The notes below the pieces were generated by a model. The model did no database searches and was not told the DNA's origin. It saw only the letters and a program-made list of their open reading frames with translations. The translations under genes and the position numbers were made by a program. Shown piece by piece: positions 1 through 5,656 of a stretch of DNA of 7,388 bases. Each line of letters opens with the position of its first letter. The first letter of the stretch is position 1. The DNA lies in NCBI GenBank assembly GCA_025056955.1, contig JANWYL010000156.1, forward strand, positions 1 to 7,388. The letters run 5' to 3'. The DNA is from Sandaracinaceae bacterium. Lineage in GTDB: Bacteria; Myxococcota_A; Polyangia; Polyangiales; Sandaracinaceae.

Positions 1-1020
1 GAGTTCACACGAGCCGCGGTGGGCGTATGGGCGAGAGGGACAGTTCATGCTTGCGCGAAAGGTGCGGCCCTGGCAATCGCAAAACACCTGGGTGTCAGGG
101 TTGCAGCGGTAGGTGGCTTTTTGGCAGGTCCACGTGACCTCGCAACCTTGTGGCCCAATGCAAAGCTCACCCTTTGGGCAATCGCGGTGGGTGTGGCAGG
201 GTCGCCCTTCGGGGCTAACTCCATCGGGTGATGATGAGGCGTGTGGAATTGATTCATGGTGAGGCGGATACGAAAAGGGTGAATCCGAACCCATCCCCCT
301 TGTGAGTTGAGGTGATTGGAGTTGAGGCATGGCTCCTGCTATGGCTTCACCTTCGCCACAAGGGCCGCGATGGGCATAGGGGCGGCCAGGGCAGAGGCGG
401 TTGGCCCGAAAGCTCTGGCCATCACAACCGCAAAACTCCTCTTGAGCGCTCCCGCACCCCCGCACGCGTTCGCAGCGCCATGGCACGCCACAACCAGGAG
501 GCCCATAACAACGCCTCCCACGTGTGCAATCGGCATCGCTTTGGCAAATCCGATCCCGATTCGTCCACAGCTCATCCCCAGGCGGGCTTCCAAGCTCACC
601 AGCCTGTGCCAAGGCACCCAGCTCACAGGCACCAATGTGTCGGTAGGGACGGCCAGGACACCCCCGTGGTGCAAAGAAAGTCACCCCATCGCAATCGCAA
701 TAGGCAACCCGATCCTCACCGCACACCTTGGCTTCACCACACGCCCACTGCACCTTGCACCCACTTGGACCCCGGCACTGCTTCCCCACGGAACAATCCT
801 CGTTAGAACCACAAGGTGGCCCTTCGGGCGGAAGTTCATCTTCATCAAACTCCTCGCTCTCCCCTTTGGTGGTTGCCTGAGGTTCAACAAGAGACACCTT
901 ATCACTTTGTTGTTCTTGTGGCTGAGCTCTGACAGGCATCACCCTTGAAATTGGCGTCGATGGGGCGGTGCACCCCAAAAGCAGGAAAGGAATCAATCGA
1001 AGCGCCTGACTTGACCCCAC
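1..1020 (-). CDS. Cysteine-rich three-module lipoprotein, 3' end outside window
   Basis: Reading leftwards from GTG 1020 gives 340 residues with no stop before the window edge, so the C-terminus is missing. The start is a GTG preceded by GAGGTG (1031-1026) with 5 bases between; an in-frame ATG at 1098 would put about 40 extra residues before the lipobox and is less likely. Residues 1-16 form a lipoprotein signal peptide: short n-region with Arg8, hydrophobic LIPFLLL core, lipobox LLGC with Cys17 as the lipidation site. Thr at +2 would fit outer-membrane sorting (inference). Residues 18-65 are a Pro/Gln/Glu/Ser-rich, low-complexity tether. Three modules follow, each with ten cysteines, separated by Pro/Ser/Gly-rich linkers. 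The C-terminal half of each module, of the form CxCxGxxF...CPxRPYxHxGxC, resembles Kazal-like modules of bacterial secreted proteins. Function unknown; probably a disulfide-rich surface protein. It could be co-transcribed with pilB, whose stop lies 378 bases upstream of this start. Confidence 0.85.
   Translation of the reverse strand, partial: MGSSQALRLIPFLLLGCTAPSTPISRVMPVRAQPQEQQSDKVSLVEPQATTKGESEEFDEDELPPEGPPCGSNEDCSVGKQCRGPSGCKVQWACGEAKVCGEDRVAYCDCDGVTFFAPRGCPGRPYRHIGACELGALAQAGELGSPPGDELWTNRDRICQSDADCTRGRRCYGPPGCGVPWRCERVRGCGSAQEEFCGCDGQSFRANRLCPGRPYAHRGPCGEGEAIAGAMPQLQSPQLTRGMGSDSPFSYPPHHESIPHASSSPDGVSPEGRPCHTHRDCPKGELCIGPQGCEVTWTCQKATYRCNPDTQVFCDCQGRTFRASMNCPSRPYAHRGSCEL
7..198 (-). 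repeat. Ten-cysteine module 3 of the lipoprotein
   Basis: Protein residues 275-338. Cysteines lie at 275, 281, 287, 293, 299, 306, 314, 316, 327 and 338. The spacing equals the other modules except for one extra residue between the fifth and sixth cysteines. The end reads CPSRPYAHRGSC, and W297 keeps its place. Further modules may lie beyond the left edge. Confidence 0.85.
358..546 (-). repeat. Ten-cysteine module 2 of the lipoprotein
   Basis: Protein residues 159-221. Cysteines lie at 159, 165, 171, 177, 183, 189, 197, 199, 210 and 221, exactly the same spacing as module 1. The module ends CPGRPYAHRGPC and has W181 two residues before the fifth cysteine. Confidence 0.85.
625..813 (-). repeat. 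Ten-cysteine module 1 of the lipoprotein
   Basis: Protein residues 70-132. Cysteines lie at 70, 76, 82, 88, 94, 100, 108, 110, 121 and 132, i.e. CX5CX5CX5CX5CX5CX7CXCX10CX10C. The end of the module reads CPGRPYRHIGAC. An aromatic W92 precedes the fifth cysteine by two residues. Confidence 0.85.
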
Positions 1021-1209
1021 AAAAGCACCTCGCTTGCATCCGGCTCTGGTTCCTTTGGGCTGTAACGCATCAGCCACAAGAATCGGGCATCTCGGCATTT
1101 GGTCTTGGAGATCCACCACATCGCGGTGTCTTCAAAGCTTGGTTTTCACCATCGCCATCTCGATACACAATGCAGAGGATTGAACAACCTCACCCAAAAG
1201 CCTTTTCAT
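993..1209 (-). other. Possible two-part small gene joined by a +1 shift at CTT TGA
   Basis: ATG 1209 overlaps the preceding TGA as TGATG and opens 25 codons ending CTT TGA (1137-1132). A +1 shift at that point, as in the RF2 gene, would enter a 46-codon frame (1133-993) whose peptide begins EDTAMWWISKTKC and ends WGQVRRFD. That second part overlaps the lipoprotein start by 28 bases, as neighbouring genes in an operon often do. There is no upstream Shine-Dalgarno-like stimulator of the prfB kind, so a decayed gene or chance are equally possible. Confidence 0.18.
1026..1031 (-). promoter_or_regulatory. Ribosome binding site deciding the GTG start of the lipoprotein
   Basis: The minus strand reads GAGGTG, then 5 bases, then GTG 1020. 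This is the only good Shine-Dalgarno match near the signal peptide and supports GTG 1020 over the ATG at 1098. Confidence 0.6.
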
Positions 1210-1388
1210 CACATTGGCACCAAAAGGTCAATGCGCATTGGCGTTGGGGCTCCGTCGTAAACGAGGTTGTGCGTTTTGACACTTTTTGCGAGCCCCCCAG
1301 TGCGCCAAAGGCTTGCCAACTCACCAACCCCATCAAACAAAACCAAGGCCTCGGTAACACCCAACGGCCCCTCGCGATGCACCCTCAC
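1209..1388 (-). CDS. Possible small protein of 59 residues after pilB
   Basis: GTG 1388 opens a 59-codon frame ending at TGA 1211-1209, ten bases beyond the pilB stop and in the same phase as pilB. The predicted peptide has a normal-looking composition (for example ...EALVLFDGVGELASLW...), contains no rare Leu or Ser codons, and ends IDLLVPM. Only a weak AGG lies just upstream of the GTG, too close for a good ribosome binding site. I do not recognise it. It may instead be the front part of a broken longer gene or non-coding sequence. Confidence 0.22.
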   Translation of the reverse strand: MRVHREGPLGVTEALVLFDGVGELASLWRTGGLAKSVKTHNLVYDGAPTPMRIDLLVPM

Positions 1389-1397
1389 GCCTGCGGG

Positions 1398-3152
1398 TCA
1401 ACCCACCCTGTCTGCTGCCGTAACACGCAACACCTCTTCGAGAGTGGTGATCCCCGCTTTCACCTTGGACAGGCCAGCCATTCTCAACGTGGCAACCCCT
1501 TGTCGAATCATCTCTTGCTTGAGCTCCGCGGCAGTGCAACCCTGAATGACCATTTCTTTGAGCCGATCGGTGAAGGGCATGACCTCGTAGAGCGCCACGC
1601 GGCCCTTGTACCCCGTGCCATTGCACTCCTCGCAGCCCGCCCCCTTCATGAGGCGCACGCTTTGGGCTTCTTTGGGGTCGAAGCCGGCTTCAACGAGCAC
1701 CCTCGGATCGACACGCACTTCCTGTTTGCAGCGCTCGCAAATCCTTCGGGCCAGGCGCTGGGCGAGCACCAGGTTCAAAGAAGCGGTGACGAGAAAGGGC
1801 TCAATCCCCATGTTGAGGAGGCGTGTCACAGTGCTTGGGGCATCGTTTGTGTGAAGGGTGGACAGCACAAGGTGTCCCGTGAGGGCGGCTTTGATCGCAA
1901 TCTCAGCGGTTTCAAAGTCTCGGATCTCACCCACCATGATGATATCGGGGTCTTGGCGCAAAAAAGCCCGGAGGGCTGCGGCGAAGTTGAAGCCGATTTC
2001 CTCGTTGATCTGGCATTGGTTGATGCCAAGCAGGTTGTATTCGATGGGATCTTCGGCAGTTGCAATGTTCACCTCAGGGCGGTTGAGCTCAGAGAGCGCA
2101 GAGTAAAGGGTGGTTGTTTTTCCTGATCCCGTTGGACCTGTAACGAGGACCATTCCGTATGGTTGGCTGATCGCCCACCTGAAATCGGCAAGGGGCTTGG
2201 GATCGAAGCCAAGCTTCGTCATGTCAAGCTGGAGATTCGACTTATCGAGCAAGCGGAGCACAATCTTTTCACCCCAGAGGGTGGGAATGGTGTTGACCCG
2301 AAAGTCCATCTCCCTCCCCTTCCCAAGCTTAAGCTTGATGCGGCCGTCTTGAGGCAGGCGGCGCTCGGCAATATCAAGCGAAGCCATGATTTTGATGCGC
2401 GAGGCGATGGCGTTTTTGAATTTGACTGGCGGCTTCATCACCTCGACGAGCATCCCATCGATGCGGTACCGCACGCGAAGCTCTTTCTCGTAGGGCTCAA
2501 TGTGAATATCGGAAGCGCGCTTTTGGATGGCGTTGAGAAGGATCGCATTGCAAAGGCGCACAATTGGCGCATCCTCTGAGGCCCGAGCGAGGTCGTTGAT
2601 GTCGACTTCTTCTTCTGGGGCGGCGACATCGATCTCGCCTGGGTCCAAATCCCTCATGATCGCGTCGATCGATTCGGCTGACTGAAGTGGCCCAGTATCC
2701 TGGCTTTTGGCTTTCTCTCCCTCGCTCAAAAGGCGCAAAATCTGGGCTTCTGACGCAATCACTGCTTCGACGTGATAGCCGGTCTTGAATTCGATGTCGC
2801 TGATCGCGTTGATGTTCATCGGATCAGCCATCGCCACAATGAGCGTGGCCTTTGGCCTCCCTGGCTTTTTCTCAAGCTTGAGCGCAATCGCTTTGTGACG
2901 CTCAGAAAGCTCGCGGGGGATGAGGCGCCTGGCCTCCTCGTCGATCGGGTATTTGTCGAGATCAACCGCAGGAATGTTGTACTGTCGGCTCAGGAAATTG
3001 ACGATGTCCTTGTCGTTGATGTAGCCAAGCTTGCTCAGTTGATAGGCAAGCGTGGTGTTGGTTTTTCTCGCTTCTTCTTGGGCGGTTTGGAGCTGCTTTA
3101 GGCTGATGAGCTTTTCGCGAACCAAAAGCTCACCCACGCGATCGTTGGCCAT
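1398..3152 (-). CDS. pilB: Type IV pilus assembly ATPase PilB
   Basis: A 584-residue cytoplasmic hexameric ATPase of the GspE/PilB secretion-ATPase family, which powers pilin polymerisation at the inner-membrane base. Residues 1-145 form the MshEN-type N-terminal domain. The second N-domain follows from about 195 (IVRLCNAILLNAI...ASDIHIEP). Walker A is GPTGSGKT at 339-346, the Asp box EDPIEY at 367-372, Walker B IIMVGE at 404-409, and the His box runs over about 425-437 with H427 and H434. A zinc-binding set C472, C475, C507 and C510 is intact and typical of PilB/GspE rather than PilT. Length and the ending TLEEVLRVTAAD match full PilB proteins. ATG 3152 is supported by AAAGGTG (3166-3160) seven bases upstream. 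No pilT or pilC is visible next to it; the neighbour upstream is a divergent FHA/kinase cluster. A GspE role in type II secretion is possible but less likely. Confidence 0.93.
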   Translation of the reverse strand: MANDRVGELLVREKLISLKQLQTAQEEARKTNTTLAYQLSKLGYINDKDIVNFLSRQYNIPAVDLDKYPIDEEARRLIPRELSERHKAIALKLEKKPGRPKATLIVAMADPMNINAISDIEFKTGYHVEAVIASEAQILRLLSEGEKAKSQDTGPLQSAESIDAIMRDLDPGEIDVAAPEEEVDINDLARASEDAPIVRLCNAILLNAIQKRASDIHIEPYEKELRVRYRIDGMLVEVMKPPVKFKNAIASRIKIMASLDIAERRLPQDGRIKLKLGKGREMDFRVNTIPTLWGEKIVLRLLDKSNLQLDMTKLGFDPKPLADFRWAISQPYGMVLVTGPTGSGKTTTLYSALSELNRPEVNIATAEDPIEYNLLGINQCQINEEIGFNFAAALRAFLRQDPDIIMVGEIRDFETAEIAIKAALTGHLVLSTLHTNDAPSTVTRLLNMGIEPFLVTASLNLVLAQRLARRICERCKQEVRVDPRVLVEAGFDPKEAQSVRLMKGAGCEECNGTGYKGRVALYEVMPFTDRLKEMVIQGCTAAELKQEMIRQGVATLRMAGLSKVKAGITTLEEVLRVTAADRVG

Positions 3153-3159
3153 TGTTCTT

Positions 3160-3166
3160 CACCTTT
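3160..3166 (-). promoter_or_regulatory. Ribosome binding site of pilB
   Basis: The minus strand reads AAAGGTG, followed by 7 bases and ATG 3152, a good Shine-Dalgarno match at normal distance. Confidence 0.65.
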
Positions 3167-3186
3167 CGAGAGCGGCTTAAGTTGGA

Positions 3187-3232
3187 GGATATAGCACAAA
3201 GGAGCTCAATGCGCTTGGATTTTTGCTATCCT
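3187..3232. promoter_or_regulatory. Mirrored -10-like elements in the divergent region
   Basis: On plus, TTGCTATCCT (3223-3232) and on minus, TGTGCTATATCC (about 3198-3187) are similar and point away from each other. Each can be read as an extended -10 box (TGC followed by TATCCT or TATATC). They would place transcript starts roughly 20-30 bases before the FHA ATG (3261) and the pilB ATG (3152). No convincing -35 boxes are seen. The same bases form an imperfect dyad (TAGCA 3192-3196 with TGCTA 3224-3228) and might be an operator. The plus element conflicts with the leader frame at 3209. Confidence 0.28.
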
Positions 3233-3256
3233 ACTTTTTCGGTTTTTGGGCTTTAA
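3209..3256 (+). CDS. Possible 15-residue leader peptide before the FHA gene
   Basis: ATG 3209 is preceded by AAAGGAG (3198-3204), the strongest Shine-Dalgarno match in this region, with 4 bases between. The frame encodes MRLDFCYPTFSVFGL and stops at TAA 3254-3256. The FHA gene's ATG at 3261 follows after 4 bases and has no clear ribosome binding site of its own. This suggests that ribosomes load at the leader and reinitiate at the FHA start, or that the leader regulates the cluster. The peptide holds no run of a single amino acid, so classical attenuation is not indicated. If the plus promoter at 3223-3232 is the true one, the leader would not be transcribed. Confidence 0.38.
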   Translation: MRLDFCYPTFSVFGL

Positions 3257-3260
3257 GAAC

Positions 3261-4448
3261 ATGCGTTTCTTTTTTGCGCTTTGGAGCCCTCTTTGGAGAA
3301 AGGTCCGGGCGCTTGAGGCCCAAGGGAAGCTCGAAGAAGCGGCCCTTCTTTTGGCTGAGGCCGGAGAACACAAAGAAGCAGGGCGCTTCCTTAAGCGCGC
3401 AGGAGAGCGGGAGTTTGTGCTTGAAAAACGCATTGATCTTTGGAGGCGGGCCCTCGATCAGTGGCAAGAAAAAGACGCCGAAAGGCAAATCATTCAAAGG
3501 CGCCTCGCTGAAGACCTTCGCCGCTTTGGTCAACAGGGGCACCGCATCTCGCAAGTGCATCGAGAAGCCTTAAAACAAGCGGCAATCCTTTTTGAAGAGA
3601 TCAAGGCCTGGGAAGAGGCGGAATCGATCTATAGAGAACTTGGGGACCTCGAAGGAAGAGCCCGTTGCCTCAAGGAGGCTGGCGCAATCGATGAGCTTGA
3701 AAAAGTTCTTGACCAAATCAACCAGGAATCTGCAAAAAAGGAAGAGGCAGAGGCCTTGCTTGCCCGTTTCGAAGAGGCAATTGCCCATGGCGAGAGGCTT
3801 TTTGCGCGTGAGATCCTCGAAAAGGCGCATAAGCTTTTGAGGCAAGATAAAATCCTTCGCGACCTCGAAAGCCGCCTTCTGGCCAAGTGGCCCAAAAAGC
3901 AGGTTGAGCTTGGTTTTCAAGGCAAACGCCTCACGCTGATTTCTGGACTGCCTGTGACAATCGGCCGGGGTGAAGTCGAAATCGTCCTTCGGGGCGCAAG
4001 CCTCTCAAGACGCCATGCGGAAATCACCCACGAGGAAGAGGGTTGGCTGCTTGTCGATTGCGGAAGCCGAAACGGAATTCGGATTCGAGGGCTTCCAATG
4101 GGGCTGCACTTCGCTTTGCCCCTCGGGGAAGCCATCGAAGTGAGCCTTGGTCAGGATGTGGAACTGCGCCTTTGCGCCAAGGAATCGATGCTTGAGATCG
4201 AAGTGACAGCTGGCCTCGATCGGGGGCGCCTTTTTTGGGTAGGGCTTGCAAAGGAGGGAAAAACCCTCTTTGAACTCAGAGACCTCCCCGCAAAAATCCG
4301 CTTTGAGCCAAAGAGGGTGCGTCTTGAAAGCGAGAAAGAGATGTGGCTTGAGCACGAATCGGGGCGCAAAGCGCTCCGTGGAGGGATCGATCTTTTGATC
4401 GGTGACCGGATCTTTTTGGCAGGGGAGCGCCTCGAGGTACTCGGATGA
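3261..4448 (+). CDS. Helical-repeat protein with FHA domain
   Basis: A 395-residue soluble protein that probably binds phosphothreonine partners. Start: ATG 3261; a TTG at 3246 in frame has no ribosome binding site. Residues 1-15 are aromatic and basic (MRFFFALWSPLWRKVR) and could touch the membrane. Residues 17-210 are all helical, Ala/Glu/Lys-rich and TPR-like, with repeats near 17-50 and 112-150. Residues 215-302 are an FHA domain with the phosphothreonine-binding set complete: R236 in GRG, S249, H252 in SRRH, N271 and G272 in SRNG. Residues 311-395 form a further beta-rich domain ending LLIGDRIFLAGERLEVL, reminiscent of the end of an FHA fold but without its binding residues. The stop TGA overlaps the kinase ATG as ATGA, so translation of the two is probably coupled. 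It is likely an adaptor or substrate of that kinase (inference). Confidence 0.85.
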   Translation: MRFFFALWSPLWRKVRALEAQGKLEEAALLLAEAGEHKEAGRFLKRAGEREFVLEKRIDLWRRALDQWQEKDAERQIIQRRLAEDLRRFGQQGHRISQVHREALKQAAILFEEIKAWEEAESIYRELGDLEGRARCLKEAGAIDELEKVLDQINQESAKKEEAEALLARFEEAIAHGERLFAREILEKAHKLLRQDKILRDLESRLLAKWPKKQVELGFQGKRLTLISGLPVTIGRGEVEIVLRGASLSRRHAEITHEEEGWLLVDCGSRNGIRIRGLPMGLHFALPLGEAIEVSLGQDVELRLCAKESMLEIEVTAGLDRGRLFWVGLAKEGKTLFELRDLPAKIRFEPKRVRLESEKEMWLEHESGRKALRGGIDLLIGDRIFLAGERLEVLG

Positions 4449-5656
4449 AATGGCTTGAGCGATTCTGGAAATGGTGGCGCAAAGCGGAGGGAGGGCCCGA
4501 TAAAGCCAAAGAGCAGCCTCAACAGGCAAATCCGGAAGCTCTCAAAGACCCCCTTTCGGCTTTGCGCGAAGCGGTGATCGCCAAAAAAGACGGAGAAGCG
4601 CTCGCGTGTTTTGATGAGCTTGCCGCACAAAAGGGAGTGGCCTTCGCCCTGCGCGAGGCCAGCGCCCTTCTCGTCAATCACGAAATTCCGGCCCTTCGGA
4701 TGCGCCTTGCGGCCGAGTGGGAAGCGATGGGAGATGAGGAAAACGCCCTCGCTTTGCTTGCGGATTTTCCAGAGCAAGGAGTAGACGAAACCCTCCTCAT
4801 TGCGGCATGGTCGATGCGCGCGGAAATCGCTGAACGCCGAGGTCAAAGCGAAGAAGCCCGCCGCTTTTGGGAGCGGGTGCTCATGAAGGACATCCACCAC
4901 CCGCGGGCACGGGCACGGCTTCTTGAAAACCAGAGCCAGCTGCGCCCTGGTCCAAACGCCACCATCGCACTTGAGGCCGAGCTCGCTCATGGGCGCTATC
5001 GGGTTCAGGGTCTTCTCGGACGTGGCGCATCTGGCACAGTTTTTGACGCATATGACCAACGGATTGGGCGCCGCATTGCCTTGAAGCTCATGCATCGCCG
5101 CGGCCCTGAGGAGCGGGCGCGTCTCTTGCATGAAGCCAGGGTACCTTGGGCGCTTTCGCATCCTGGAGTGATCCGGATCCTCGATGTCGATCCGGACGTG
5201 GGCCTCATCGCGATGGAGCCCCTCGAGGCCTCGCTGAGGGATCGCCTGCGCCAAGGGCTTTCGCCTCGGGAGTTGTGCATGGCCTTGGCGGAGATCGCCA
5301 AAGTGCTTTCCTGGGTCCATGAGGCGGGCTGGGTGCATCGCGACCTCAAGCCCTCCAACCTGCTTTTTCGTGCTGGAATGCCTGTCCTGAGCGACTTCGC
5401 TTTGGCCTTACCAAAGGGAGCGCTCCCCCAAGGCGGCGAAGGCACGCGTCCCTTCATGCCTCCCGAGCAAGCCCAAGGCAAACCTGCCGATCCGGCCCAG
5501 GACATCCATGCCCTTGGCGTGATGCTGGCCCAAGTTTTGCCGAAAACGCCTGCCTTAGCCCCCCTCATCGATTCGATGCGTGACCCCAATCCTGCCCATC
5601 GACCGAGCGCCTCTGCCATTGCCCATGCCCTCGAAAATGCTGCTTCCACCCTCTAA
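4445..5656 (+). CDS. Compact Ser/Thr protein kinase with N-terminal helical domain
   Basis: A 403-residue Hanks-type kinase; it would phosphorylate Ser/Thr of partner proteins. Residues 1-15 are Trp/Lys-rich (MKWLERFWKWWRKAE), an amphipathic segment. Residues 35-160 are helical and TPR-like. The kinase domain spans about 185-398: glycine loop LGRGASGTVF 191-200, Lys214, helix C Glu230, catalytic loop HRDLKPSN 298-305, metal-binding Asp317 in DFA (Gly replaced by Ala319), MPPE 338-341 in place of APE, helix F Asp353, and a terminal RPS motif near 386. All catalytic residues are present, so it is probably active. The activation segment 320-340 has just one Thr (334, the conserved P+1-loop position) and no Ser. 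The stretch between helix F and the final helices is unusually short. No transmembrane or extracellular sensor domain is present. Its ATG overlaps the FHA stop; it has no ribosome binding site needing independent loading. Confidence 0.88.
   Translation: MKWLERFWKWWRKAEGGPDKAKEQPQQANPEALKDPLSALREAVIAKKDGEALACFDELAAQKGVAFALREASALLVNHEIPALRMRLAAEWEAMGDEENALALLADFPEQGVDETLLIAAWSMRAEIAERRGQSEEARRFWERVLMKDIHHPRARARLLENQSQLRPGPNATIALEAELAHGRYRVQGLLGRGASGTVFDAYDQRIGRRIALKLMHRRGPEERARLLHEARVPWALSHPGVIRILDVDPDVGLIAMEPLEASLRDRLRQGLSPRELCMALAEIAKVLSWVHEAGWVHRDLKPSNLLFRAGMPVLSDFALALPKGALPQGGEGTRPFMPPEQAQGKPADPAQDIHALGVMLAQVLPKTPALAPLIDSMRDPNPAHRPSASAIAHALENAASTL

Larger units (their letters stand above)
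1021..1397. other. Stretch between pilB and lipoprotein gene, fragmentary coding signal
   Basis: No intact gene of convincing length lies here, and no Rho-independent terminator (stem plus T run) is visible on the minus strand after pilB. The minus frame in phase with pilB stays open except for TGA codons at 1211, 1208 and 1148, and closes with TGA at 995-993 inside the lipoprotein start. Over this stretch the frame also lacks TTA, CTA and TCA, the codons avoided by the real genes. This could be a decayed gene, a recoded gene, or leader sequence of the lipoprotein message. See the two small candidates listed separately. Confidence 0.5.

Noticed and set aside
316..948. Overlapping plus-strand frames of up to 210 codons at the left end
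   Set aside because: The minus strand here encodes the cysteine-rich modules with exact spacing, so the plus frames are shadows rich in Pro, His, Thr and Ala.
945..2126. A 393-codon open frame on the plus strand
   Set aside because: It lies antisense and codon-aligned to pilB, whose avoidance of TTA, CTA and TCA keeps the opposite strand open. Its protein is low in recognisable features and pilB is certain.
5032..5046. TGGCAC followed by TTGA at sigma-54 spacing
   Set aside because: It lies inside the kinase glycine-loop codons and lacks the conserved C of the -12 element; no gene starts nearby.
4151..5338. A 395-codon open frame on the minus strand
   Set aside because: Antisense to the FHA and kinase genes, with a Ser/Arg/His/Pro-rich composition typical of a shadow frame; the sense-strand proteins have complete motifs.
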